From positions 3,269,252 through 3,333,251 of the forward strand of contig NZ_JH600070.1 of assembly GCF_000245015.1 (NCBI RefSeq): DNA of 64,000 bases, in the 5' to 3' direction. The stretch is from Beggiatoa alba B18LD. GTDB lineage: Bacteria > Pseudomonadota > Gammaproteobacteria > Beggiatoales > Beggiatoaceae. Below the pieces are notes generated by a model. The model searched no databases, was not told the origin of the DNA, and worked only from the letters and a program-made list of their open reading frames with translations. A program made the position numbers and the translations under genes. Shown piece by piece: positions 39,397 through 48,948 of this stretch. Position 1 is the stretch's first letter, and each line of letters starts with the position of its first letter.

Positions 39397-40383
39397 TTAT
39401 CCCTTGATGGGCGAAACGTGAGTTAATTCCCACTGACAACGCGCAAAGCGATCAGTTGCTTCTAGCAAGGCTGATTGAATACCTAATTCTGTCATAGAAT
39501 GACCTGCATTTGATACTACAATAAATTCAGCTTCTTGCCATGCCAGATGTAAGTCCCATGCAGTTATCATCGGACAAACCATGTCATAACGTCCTTGTAC
39601 AATGACACAAGGTAAGTGGCGGATTTTGTTTACATTGTGTAATAATTGGTCTTCTGTGGTCAAGAAGCCTTTATTCAAGAAATAATGATTTTCTATTCGC
39701 GCAAACGCATCCGCAAAATTATCTTCAACAAAGCGTTTAATCAGTGAGGTATCCTGATGCAACTTACTGGTGGTTGCTTCCCAAACACTCCATGCTTTTG
39801 CGGCATGTGTCCGTACTTGTGGGTTAGCACTGGTTAAGCGTTTGTGATAGGCAAAAATCATATCATGCCGTTCTTCTACAGGAATCGGGGCAATAAATTT
39901 TTCCCATGCGTCAGGAAAAATATAGTGAGCACCACCTGCTTGATAAAACCAGTCTAGTTCTTTTTTTCGGAGCATAAAAATGCCACGGAGAATAAGCCCT
40001 GTGCAACGGGCTGGATGTGTTTGACTATAAGCCAGTGCCAAACTACTGCCCCAACTGCCCCCAAATACGGTCCAGCGTTCTATTCCTAAATGTTCGCGCA
40101 AGCGTTCAATATCGGCAACTAAATCCCATGTTGTATTTTCTTCTAATGATGCATGTGGGGTACTTTTTCCGCTACCGCGTTGGTCAAATAACACAACCCG
40201 CCAACGGCTAGGGTCAAAAAAACGTCGATATAACGGCTCAATTCCGCCGCCTGGTCCCCCATGTAAAAAAACGATAGGAATACCTTGCGGGTTTCCCACT
40301 TGTTCATAATACAAAGTATGTATATTTGAAACCGTTAAGCGACCTGTTTGATAAGGTTCTATTGGGGGGTATAAATCGCGCAT
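39397..40383 (-). CDS. pip: proline iminopeptidase
   Basis: A 328-residue alpha/beta hydrolase of peptidase family S33. HGGPGGGIEPLYRRFFDP (oxyanion region), the nucleophile elbow GGSWGSSLALAYS, the Asp in VQGRYDMVCP and the His in SNAGHSM form the catalytic set. It releases N-terminal proline from peptides. The ATG at 40383 (MRDLYPPIEPY) was chosen, as homologues start here; the longer reading from 40449 adds unlike residues. Identification is firm. Confidence 0.93.
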   Translation of the reverse strand: MRDLYPPIEPYQTGRLTVSNIHTLYYEQVGNPQGIPIVFLHGGPGGGIEPLYRRFFDPSRWRVVLFDQRGSGKSTPHASLEENTTWDLVADIERLREHLGIERWTVFGGSWGSSLALAYSQTHPARCTGLILRGIFMLRKKELDWFYQAGGAHYIFPDAWEKFIAPIPVEERHDMIFAYHKRLTSANPQVRTHAAKAWSVWEATTSKLHQDTSLIKRFVEDNFADAFARIENHYFLNKGFLTTEDQLLHNVNKIRHLPCVIVQGRYDMVCPMITAWDLHLAWQEAEFIVVSNAGHSMTELGIQSALLEATDRFARCQWELTHVSPIKG

Positions 40384-40474
40384 ATGATTTTCAATTTTAA
40401 AATAATGAAACGAAACAGAAAATGAATGAGTAACTATCCATGGATGCAATGATAGCTGTGTTTATAGCGGTCTG

Positions 40475-43270
40475 TTATGGATAATTTTTTGTGGACATTA
40501 AGGTTTTTTGAGGTTCACACAATAAATATGAGTCTTGCAATAATTGCACAAACTCATCTGCGGGAACGGCTTTACTAAATAAATACCCTTGTCCTTCATC
40601 ACAATCATGTTGTTGTAAAAAAGCCAATTGCGCTTGGTTTTCTATGCCTTCGGCAATAACGCTTAAATTTAAATTATGGGCAAGATTAATAATGGTTTGC
40701 ACAATCGCTGTGTCATCTGTATCGTCTGGAATATCTCGAATAAAAGAGCGGTCTATCTTTAACGTATCTAAAGGTAAGCGTTTTAAATAACTTAAAGAAG
40801 AATATCCTGTTCCAAAATCGTCAATAGATAAACGTACACCCAGTTGTTTAATGGCATTTAAATTTTCCATCACCGATTCTGTGTTTTGCATCACAAAGCC
40901 TTCTGTAATTTCTAATTCTAAATAAACAGGGTCAATTTGTGTCTGTTTTAAACAGCGTTTTAAAACGACTAATAAACTATCGTGATTAATAAAGTTGGAT
41001 AAATTCACTGCAATACTCACATGATAGCCCTGTTCAACTTGCCAGCGTTGCATTTGTTGGCAAGCTTGGAATAAGACCCAGCGGTCGATACTATTAATTA
41101 ACCCTGTTTCAATCGCTAATGGAATAAAAATTTCTGGAGAAATAAAGCCTTGTTGTGGATGCTCCCAACGGAGTAACGCCTCTGCCCCAATAATGCGACC
41201 CGTCATTAAATCTACTTTAGGCTGATAATAAAGTTGTAATTTCTCTTGTTCGATGGCATGACGCAATTCATTTTCTAAAGAAAACCGCCGTTCAATCTCG
41301 GTGGTTAATTGACTGGTATAGAAGCAATATTGATTATTGCCTAAGCTTTTAGCACGATACATAGCAACATCAGCATATTTTACTAATGCTTGCGCGTCTG
41401 TCCCATCGCAGGGATAAATGCTAATGCCTACACTGCCTGTCACCACAATTTCATGCGGATTTATCAAAATGACTTGTTGAATTGCATGAAGTAATCGCTG
41501 TGCAATGGCAATGGTTTGTTTATGAATATCTGGCGTGCCTGTAATTAATAAAATGAACTCATCCCCTCCTAAACGCGCTAATGTATCTTGTGGACGTAAA
41601 CACGCTTTTAATCGACGTGATACAGTTTGCAAAACTTGATCACCCACAAGATGCCCCAGCGTATCGTTCACATTTTTAAATCGATCTAAGTCTAAAAATA
41701 AAATTGCTACTTCTTCTCTTGTTTGCTGCGCATAACTTAACGCTTGTTCTAAGCGAAGATTAAAAAATAAACGGTTGGGTAAATCTGTTAATAAATCATG
41801 ATGGGCAAGATGTTCTAGTTGACGCTCTGCATTTTTAATCGTGCTAATATCAGAAAAGACAGCAATATAGTGAATAATTTCATTATATTCGTTTCTAACA
41901 ACGCTAATACTTTCCCAACTTGGATAAATTTGCCCGTTTTTATGTTTATTCCAAATTTCTCCTTGCCAACGTCCCGTTGTATTTAATGCGTGCCATAATT
42001 GTGCATAAAATTCGTTATCTTGTTGACCAGAATATAAAATATGTGGTGTTTGTCCAATGAGTTCGTCAGATTGATAACCCGTAATATCACAACAGGCTTT
42101 ATTAATAGACGTAATTCGCCGTTGTGCATCGGTGATAATGATGCCTTCATTCGTGTTATCAAAAACGATTTTTGCCTGATGTACCTGTTCTAATAACTGT
42201 TTATTTTCGGAAATATCCCAAACAATCCCTAATACATTCAAGGAATTTCTAGCTTTATCACGTTCTACCATGCCGATATTACGTAACCATAACCACTCGC
42301 CTTGCCCATTCAAAACCCGATAATCAAACATAAAGGTATCTTCAGCAATATGCCCTAGCGAAATATCGCGCAATTGCTGACGCTCATCGGCATGTACCCG
42401 ATGTAATAAAAAGCCTTTCTTTAAACATTGCTCAGGCGCAAATCCTAATAGTTTTTCTACAAAAGGACTGATATATGTCACCCGCTTTGTAGCAGGATTA
42501 ACTTCCCAAACAACGCCACGAATTCCCATTAATAACGTATTTAACCGATTACTTTCCCGTAATAAACTGCTCCGTTCTACATTAAGGGCGGATTGTGTCT
42601 CCTCTAAATGTTGTGCTAAGGCATTAAACGCACGGGCTAAATCCGTTATTTCATTTTCTCCTTGTAAATTAATACGATGTTTAAATTCGCCTTTTTGCAA
42701 AGCGTGTGCACCCATTTCTAAACGCTGTAAGCGTCGGACTAATAACATGCCAATAAATACCGTCACGCTCACCGATAATAATAATTCTAATAAGGCAATC
42801 ACCGTATTTTGTAAGCGCGTGCGTGCGGTTAATTCTTCAATGGCAACAATGGAATAGCCTATGCGTACCGTACCCAACATTTGCCCCGCTAACACCACAC
42901 TTTTTTCAACATCAAACACCCCATCTTGTCGGGCATCTTGATAACTTTTATCTAATGTTGGCATTTGAGCAGGTGGTTTACCAATTTTTGCCATTACTTG
43001 CTCTTGCCAATTTAAGACAACGACATACACCAAATTACTGGAAGATTTGACCAGTTGTAACACGTCCTGCAAGGTTTCACGGTCTTGATATGCTAATCCT
43101 GTCGCTAAGGCATACGCCAATAAGTCTGTTTCGCGGTGAATGGATTGTTCTAACAATGCTGAATGACTGGAGTTAATCAAGCGGACACTGTTCCAAACCA
43201 ACAGGCTTAACATCACAATTTCAATAATAACAACCCCTAAAATGAGGCGAGTTGATAATTTTAAGTACAT
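40475..43270 (-). CDS. HAMP-PAS-PAS-GGDEF-EAL cyclic-di-GMP enzyme
   Basis: A 931-residue membrane protein. Two transmembrane helices (about 7-29 and 155-177) flank a periplasmic sensor; HAMP (about 178-232), two PAS domains (about 245-355 and 365-480), a GGDEF domain (about 490-655) and an EAL domain (about 668-915) follow. Both enzyme sites look intact: LARLGGDEF with the RPQD I-site five residues before it, and EALLRWEHP, LEITEGF, IDDFGTGYSSLSYLK, KIDRSFI and DEGQGYLFSK. The protein can be a diguanylate cyclase, a phosphodiesterase or both. It starts immediately after the PhnD-like gene stop, so the two form one unit in which the periplasmic protein may supply the signal. Confidence 0.9.
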   Translation of the reverse strand: MYLKLSTRLILGVVIIEIVMLSLLVWNSVRLINSSHSALLEQSIHRETDLLAYALATGLAYQDRETLQDVLQLVKSSSNLVYVVVLNWQEQVMAKIGKPPAQMPTLDKSYQDARQDGVFDVEKSVVLAGQMLGTVRIGYSIVAIEELTARTRLQNTVIALLELLLSVSVTVFIGMLLVRRLQRLEMGAHALQKGEFKHRINLQGENEITDLARAFNALAQHLEETQSALNVERSSLLRESNRLNTLLMGIRGVVWEVNPATKRVTYISPFVEKLLGFAPEQCLKKGFLLHRVHADERQQLRDISLGHIAEDTFMFDYRVLNGQGEWLWLRNIGMVERDKARNSLNVLGIVWDISENKQLLEQVHQAKIVFDNTNEGIIITDAQRRITSINKACCDITGYQSDELIGQTPHILYSGQQDNEFYAQLWHALNTTGRWQGEIWNKHKNGQIYPSWESISVVRNEYNEIIHYIAVFSDISTIKNAERQLEHLAHHDLLTDLPNRLFFNLRLEQALSYAQQTREEVAILFLDLDRFKNVNDTLGHLVGDQVLQTVSRRLKACLRPQDTLARLGGDEFILLITGTPDIHKQTIAIAQRLLHAIQQVILINPHEIVVTGSVGISIYPCDGTDAQALVKYADVAMYRAKSLGNNQYCFYTSQLTTEIERRFSLENELRHAIEQEKLQLYYQPKVDLMTGRIIGAEALLRWEHPQQGFISPEIFIPLAIETGLINSIDRWVLFQACQQMQRWQVEQGYHVSIAVNLSNFINHDSLLVVLKRCLKQTQIDPVYLELEITEGFVMQNTESVMENLNAIKQLGVRLSIDDFGTGYSSLSYLKRLPLDTLKIDRSFIRDIPDDTDDTAIVQTIINLAHNLNLSVIAEGIENQAQLAFLQQHDCDEGQGYLFSKAVPADEFVQLLQDSYLLCEPQKTLMSTKNYP

Positions 43271-44146
43271 TTAAGGACTCGGCGTGGACATTAATTCCAA
43301 TTCTTGTAAGCGATCAGCATAGGGGCGCATCGCTTGAAAGTCAGCATTTTCACTGACTTTGAACCCCGTATATTTCATGGTTTTTAACACAGTTAATCCC
43401 TGAGGATTTTTATCTATTTCTAAAAATGCCGTTGTTAGCTGTTGTTGTAACAAGGGCGGAAGTTCTGTTGAGATTAAAACACCCAACGAACTAAAAGAAT
43501 CTCGACAAGCTAAACGGCGATAGTCTGTTGTTGACACGGTTGTTAATACATTGCTGGAAACCACCGCCGCAAAGATTTGTTGCCCTGTTAAAGCCTCATA
43601 AGCAGCGTTATGCGTTAAGAAGCTCATATACTGTGGCGTTTTTTCTCCAATTAAGCCTGCATCGCGGAACATTTCTCGCCCGACCATCGTCACCATCGCT
43701 GTTTCTGGCGGTATTGCAATAGACTTTCCTGATAAATCACTTAACTCTTGTATGGCACTATTCGGCTTGACTACGATGCAAGTTGCAATATTGTCTAAGC
43801 TTTTTGCAACCACATGGTAATACGTTGTATCTATAGCTAAAGGGACAAAATGAGGGGCTGTGACTAATAGGTCATAACGGCGTTGTGAAATTCGGCTTAA
43901 ATGCGCTGAGAAATTTGGCGAGGTTTCTAAAAACATTGACATTTGAATTTGTTGGCTTAAATAGTCTCGTAACGGCGCGAAACGGGTAAAAATCGCAACA
44001 GGTGTCATAAAGGGGAGTATCCCAAACACAAGAGGGCGTGCAGTGGTTACTTGTCTTTGTTTATCCCGTTCTGCTCCCCATGTCATGAATGAACAACTCA
44101 TGATGAAGCAAGCGAATAGCAATACAAAACCGTGCTTTTGCGACAC
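43271..44146 (-). CDS. PhnD-like periplasmic substrate-binding protein
   Basis: A 291-residue exported protein of the phosphate/phosphonate-binding (PhnD/DUF3108-neighbour) fold. N-terminal signal region (FVLLFACFIMSCSF) with a Cys that could be lipidated; PLVFGILPFMTPVAIFTRFA and LSDLSGKSIAIPPETAM are typical of PhnD-type ligand-binding proteins linked to sensors rather than transporters. No ABC permease or ATPase is near. It abuts the GGDEF-EAL gene with no gap, which suggests a periplasmic ligand sensor feeding the c-di-GMP enzyme. The ligand is unknown. Confidence 0.8.
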   Translation of the reverse strand: MSQKHGFVLLFACFIMSCSFMTWGAERDKQRQVTTARPLVFGILPFMTPVAIFTRFAPLRDYLSQQIQMSMFLETSPNFSAHLSRISQRRYDLLVTAPHFVPLAIDTTYYHVVAKSLDNIATCIVVKPNSAIQELSDLSGKSIAIPPETAMVTMVGREMFRDAGLIGEKTPQYMSFLTHNAAYEALTGQQIFAAVVSSNVLTTVSTTDYRRLACRDSFSSLGVLISTELPPLLQQQLTTAFLEIDKNPQGLTVLKTMKYTGFKVSENADFQAMRPYADRLQELELMSTPSP

Positions 44147-44510
44147 GCTATCCCCCTTTCTTATTGATTCATATGTGATGGATATATGATGGATATTAGC
44201 CCGTCATTATACAGATTCTATTATCAGACTTATCTTAAACTGTAGCCCAAATCCCCTGAAAAACCTGAAGAGATAAGGATATTGCTATTCACTGATGCAC
44301 TGCATGACTTTTCTCAATCACCTAAATAGATATTTTCTAACAATGACAATTTATTTCATCGCTAACAATTTCAGTCATGGAATAAATTTTGCGTTTTAAA
44401 CCAAGCAGTTTTTTATTCATTACACGAGCAAATCTAAGACAAAAAAGGCTTTCTTGTCTTTCATGATGGGTTAAAATTAATAAAAGCCCTTGAGAATTTT
44501 TGATGTATCT
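44147..44510. other. 364-base intergenic region, no gene
   Basis: A divergent region between the PhnD-like and the cyclase-like genes. It is AT-rich. GATGGATAT occurs twice in tandem near 44177-44197. AGACAA and TTGTCT at about 44439-44462 can pair. No convincing promoter hexamer pair or gene was seen. Confidence 0.5.
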
Positions 44511-47500
44511 ATGTCATCGTCAACCCCTTTGCAAACGCTAATCAGTTATACGCCGACCTTGGTTCAACGCCATTATGCAATGCAACCTGATTGGCAACCT
44601 TCGCCCCATGCAGAACAGTTACAAACTGCTGCACTATTTGTCGATATTTATGGTTTAACCCCAATTGCAGAACAGCTATTAGAACAAGGGAACACAGGCT
44701 CTGATATTCTCACGCAATTGTTAAATGGTTACATTGGGCAAATCATAGACATTATCAGCGAACATGGAGGCGAGGTTTTAAAATTTTCAGGCGATGCATT
44801 GCTGGTGCTTTGGCCTGTTGGGGTAACAGGTAAAGATTTAACCGTTGTTACCCGTCGAGCTGCCCTATGCGCATTAGCATTGCAAACATGGCAACAACAT
44901 AACCCCCCAACAATTTTGCCTTATGCACCTGAAAACACCCCTTTTTCCGTAGTGAGACATGCGTCTTTAACAGGGATTGCCTTACGCATTTTATTAGAAG
45001 CAGGGGATATTTGGGCGGCAACTGTCGGCGGAGTTGAAGGACAATGGGAGTTTTTTATCGCGGGAGAATCATTATTACGCTTAAGCGCAGGACAACGCCA
45101 CGCACAGCCCGCAGAAGTCACCATTTCGCCAACGGCATGGCAGTATTTACAACGTCATGCCAAAGGAGAACTATTAGAAAATCATTATATTCGCCTACAA
45201 AGCCTAATCCGTCCATTAAAGCCACGCCATACGCCAGAAATTACACTACCTCCTGAGACCGCAATTTATTTACGGCGTTATATTTCCCCGATTATTCTGG
45301 CACGGTTAGACAAGGGTAAAACCCAATGGTTTGCAGAGCTACAACAAGTCAGCGTGTTATTTCTCAATATTGAAGGCTTGGACTATCACAACGCCTCTGT
45401 GCTGACACAAATTCAAGATGCTTTATACGAATTACAACAAATCGTTTTACGCTTTACAGGGCAAGTCATTCAATTTCTTGTAAATGACTACGGAACACGC
45501 TTTATTGCCGCTTGGGGTGTGCCTTTAGACAATAGCATTGTGCCGACACATCAAGTTGAAGAAAATGCCTTTTATGCCCTACAAGCAGCGCAAGCGGTTC
45601 GCTTGATGCTACATGAACAACAACTACGTGGCAGTATCGGCATTAGTACAGGGCAAGTATTTTGTAGTAATCGGGGAAATACAACCCGTTGCTACTTTGA
45701 TTTAATTGGCATGACCATGCAACGCGCAGCCTATTTAATGCAATCTGCACACGACACCGTTTTCTGTGACAGTGCTAGCTATCGCGCAGCGCAAGCCTTT
45801 ATCGACTTTGAACCACTGCCCGCACTCCACCTGCCTGCCAGTCAAATTGCTGTTCCTGTTTATCGTCCCCTCGCTTATAAAAAAGCCTCACCACGTCGCC
45901 CTTTTCATGCACAAATGTTCGGCAGACGACAAGAACGGCAATTTTTACTGCGTCAGTTACAAGCGTTTCAACAAGGGGAAAATGGCAATGTGATTCTAAT
46001 CGAAGCTGAGGATGGACTAGGAAAAACCTTATTATGCGAAGATTTTCTACAACATGCGGATAACTCATCCGTTATCTGCTTATATGGCAGTGCCTCAATC
46101 ACTGAAAATACTAAACAAATTGTGAACAACCCTTATAGTATTTGGCGACACCTGTTTAATGCGTTACTCAATTATGAAATGGCAGGCGTGCGTGCTTATG
46201 GACAACCCGCTGAACCGCCCGACGTATCTGCTGAATTTAAAATGGCAATGATACTCAGCCGTTTACAATCTAAACCTGCCTTACTCTCTCGCCTTCCCTT
46301 ACTAAATACCATCTTCGCGCTAAACCTGCCTGATAATAAACTAACAACCCAAATGCAAGGCAATGTCCGCGAAGAAAATACACACGCCTTACTCTGTGCA
46401 TTATTAAAAGATTTTTGTCGACGCAGTAAACACCGTTATTTATTCCTGATAGATGATATACACCTGCTGGATTCAGCCTCTTACGCCCTGCTCTATCAAA
46501 TCAGTCGCCATGTACAACCTTTACTGCTCATCCTGACATCACGCCCTATCGTCATCAATCCCAAAACACAACACACCCCCAACCAGCCTAATTATGCCCA
46601 AGCCTTAAGCCAATACAGTGGCACGCGCCATTTACGCTTAAAACCCCTAGTTGCACAAGAAACCCATGTTTTAGCTTGCCAACGTCTAGGCGTAACCCGC
46701 TTACCTGTAGAATTAGGCTACTGGCTACAAGAAAAAAGCAACGGTAATCCCTTATGTATTGAAGAGCTTGCCTATACCTTACTAGCAAGCCAAGCCGTGC
46801 GTAGCTTAGACGGCATGTGTCATCTCAGCCCAAGTTTACAACAAGAACTACAAACCCATTTAAATACAAGCGTTACCGTTGAAGAAATGATTATGCAACG
46901 TATCGCTCAACTACCGCCTGAATACGTGCTCACACTCAAAACAGCCAGCGCGATGGGGCAAACCTTTAACTTCAGCACGCTACACGGTATTTACCCTGCC
47001 GTGATTGAAAAAGCAGAATTAACCAAACAGCTAAATTATTTACAAAAACAATTTTTTATTGCCCAATACGACTATCGCCGTTACCGTGCCGATAAAAACA
47101 GCTACTACTTATTTAAACACGCCCTTGTTCAACAAGTTGCCTACCAACAATTAGACCCTGCACAACGGATTAAAATTCACCACGCCTTAGCAACATGGTA
47201 TGAAACGCTACACGCCGACAACTTAAGCGTTTACTATCCTTTACTCGCGCATCATTGGGCACAAGCCAACGTCCTAGAAAAAGCCCTATTTTATCTTGAA
47301 AAAGCAGGAGAATACGCATTACGCTACTACGCAAACCATGAAGCCATTCAATTTTTTCAACAAGCATTAAACCTTGCAGAACAACAAACGCTATTTAGTA
47401 ATCAAACACAACGCGCCAAATGGGCGTTACAGATTGGAGAAGCCTACTTTAATTTAGGCGAATTTAATCAAAGCCGTCCTTTTTTCAGTAAAGCCCTAAA

Positions 47501-48785
47501 ACTCCTTAAAGAACCTTTAGCTACGACCCGTTTAGGACTTGGGCTAAGTCTCTGCCATCAAATTGGCGTACAACTCTGGCATTTATTATTTCCTAATCAA
47601 CTCAGCACACTCAGCATCACAGAAGGAGAACGCCTGCTACAAACCGCACACATTTATGAACACCTAAGCCATATCGCATGGGCAGAACAAGATGTCCTAC
47701 GTGGTTTACAAGCCGAATTAAAAACCCTCAATCTTGCCGAAAAAGCACAACAACCTTCAAATTTATTAGCCCACAGTTATGCAAGCCTTTGTCTTGTCGT
47801 CGGGAGTTTCAAATTTAACCGCCTTGCTGAACGCTACAGTAAACGCGCTATCCAATACCATGCACCACCTAATGCCCGTATTTTACTACTGCTCAGTCTC
47901 CACGACTTACGCCATGGACGCTGGCAAGTCAGCCAAGCACAAGCCTTACAAGCCCAACTCCTTGCAGAACGTATTGGCGATAATCGACAACAAATAGAAA
48001 GTTTAAATCAATTATTCTGGATTCATTACTGCCAAGCAGATTGGCAAGAAGCCATCAAAAAAGCCCGCAACACTTATGCACTGGCACAACAACAAAATGA
48101 TATACAAACAAGCGTTTGGGGATTATGCGGACAAGCCTTAGGCTATCTACGTTTAGGCGAATTAAATAATGCAGTGGACTGTTTAAAATCCGTACAAGCC
48201 CTACCCAGTGAAGAAATGAAATTAGTAGAAGCAACATGGGTTTGTGGCTTATTAGGCTTAGTGTACAACCAACAAGGGTTTAATCAAAAAGCCATCCAAA
48301 TGGCAACTAAAACCGCGCATTTAATCGCCAAAGCCCCACCCAGCCATATAGAAACCTTTGAAAGCTACGCCTGTGTTGCACAATTATATTTGCAACAATG
48401 GGAAAACACGCCAAATTTATCAGCGAAAGAATATGATGCGTTTAACGAACTTTCAAAACGGGCTTGCCAAACATTAAAACGTTACGCGCAAGTTTTCCCC
48501 ATAGCAAAACCGCGCGCATTACTCTGGCTAGGACTTTATGCATGGTTAAGCAGTAAACCCAATCTAGCGCGTGCCTATTGGAAACAAGCCTTAGACAGTG
48601 CACAACGGCTAAATGCACCTTATGACATAGCCTTAACCCATTATGAAATAGCTCGCCATTTAGCAATCACTCATACACAACGTGATTACCATTTACGAGA
48701 AGCACAACAAGGCTTTACCCAACTACAAGCAACTTATGATTTAGCACAAGTCAAAAAATTAGGACATCAAGAAGATACGCAATAA
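44511..48785 (+). CDS. soluble-adenylyl-cyclase-like protein (two cyclase domains, ATPase, TPR)
   Basis: A 1424-residue cytosolic protein. Two class III cyclase-type domains (about residues 35-200 and 275-440) come first, then an AAA/NACHT-like ATPase (about 470-780; P-loop AEDGLGKT at 499-506, Walker B RYLFLIDDIHLLD), then a long TPR-like helical array (about 900-1400). This is the order of soluble adenylyl cyclase (ADCY10). The first domain keeps both metal-binding Asp (D45 in VDIYG, D95 in SGDALLVLW). The second is degenerate: LNIEGL for the metal site, and GMTMQRAAYL where active cyclases have V-N-x-A-x-R, so the catalytic Asn and Arg are missing. The P-loop has Ala for its first Gly. It may be an inactive or altered cyclase acting as a signalling scaffold. 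Start ATG 44511 preferred over TTG 44490. Confidence 0.82.
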   Translation: MSSSTPLQTLISYTPTLVQRHYAMQPDWQPSPHAEQLQTAALFVDIYGLTPIAEQLLEQGNTGSDILTQLLNGYIGQIIDIISEHGGEVLKFSGDALLVLWPVGVTGKDLTVVTRRAALCALALQTWQQHNPPTILPYAPENTPFSVVRHASLTGIALRILLEAGDIWAATVGGVEGQWEFFIAGESLLRLSAGQRHAQPAEVTISPTAWQYLQRHAKGELLENHYIRLQSLIRPLKPRHTPEITLPPETAIYLRRYISPIILARLDKGKTQWFAELQQVSVLFLNIEGLDYHNASVLTQIQDALYELQQIVLRFTGQVIQFLVNDYGTRFIAAWGVPLDNSIVPTHQVEENAFYALQAAQAVRLMLHEQQLRGSIGISTGQVFCSNRGNTTRCYFDLIGMTMQRAAYLMQSAHDTVFCDSASYRAAQAFIDFEPLPALHLPASQIAVPVYRPLAYKKASPRRPFHAQMFGRRQERQFLLRQLQAFQQGENGNVILIEAEDGLGKTLLCEDFLQHADNSSVICLYGSASITENTKQIVNNPYSIWRHLFNALLNYEMAGVRAYGQPAEPPDVSAEFKMAMILSRLQSKPALLSRLPLLNTIFALNLPDNKLTTQMQGNVREENTHALLCALLKDFCRRSKHRYLFLIDDIHLLDSASYALLYQISRHVQPLLLILTSRPIVINPKTQHTPNQPNYAQALSQYSGTRHLRLKPLVAQETHVLACQRLGVTRLPVELGYWLQEKSNGNPLCIEELAYTLLASQAVRSLDGMCHLSPSLQQELQTHLNTSVTVEEMIMQRIAQLPPEYVLTLKTASAMGQTFNFSTLHGIYPAVIEKAELTKQLNYLQKQFFIAQYDYRRYRADKNSYYLFKHALVQQVAYQQLDPAQRIKIHHALATWYETLHADNLSVYYPLLAHHWAQANVLEKALFYLEKAGEYALRYYANHEAIQFFQQALNLAEQQTLFSNQTQRAKWALQIGEAYFNLGEFNQSRPFFSKALKLLKEPLATTRLGLGLSLCHQIGVQLWHLLFPNQLSTLSITEGERLLQTAHIYEHLSHIAWAEQDVLRGLQAELKTLNLAEKAQQPSNLLAHSYASLCLVVGSFKFNRLAERYSKRAIQYHAPPNARILLLLSLHDLRHGRWQVSQAQALQAQLLAERIGDNRQQIESLNQLFWIHYCQADWQEAIKKARNTYALAQQQNDIQTSVWGLCGQALGYLRLGELNNAVDCLKSVQALPSEEMKLVEATWVCGLLGLVYNQQGFNQKAIQMATKTAHLIAKAPPSHIETFESYACVAQLYLQQWENTPNLSAKEYDAFNELSKRACQTLKRYAQVFPIAKPRALLWLGLYAWLSSKPNLARAYWKQALDSAQRLNAPYDIALTHYEIARHLAITHTQRDYHLREAQQGFTQLQATYDLAQVKKLGHQEDTQ

Positions 48786-48948
48786 TCCAAATTCTGCGAG
48801 TTTTTGTTAAAAAGACAACAGGTTGTCTGATAAATCCTGATGAAAAATAAGCAGGAAGAAAGTAAGTTATCCGATTAAAACAGCTAAAGCGATTTTACGC
48901 CTTAACTCACTATTTAACTCATAAAATATTGCAGAACTCAGGTTGATA

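Noticed and set aside
48813-48828. AGACAAC-AG-GTTGTCT palindrome after the cyclase-like gene
   Set aside because: Only 7-bp arms with a 2-base loop and no T-run; could be chance. Not listed as a feature.
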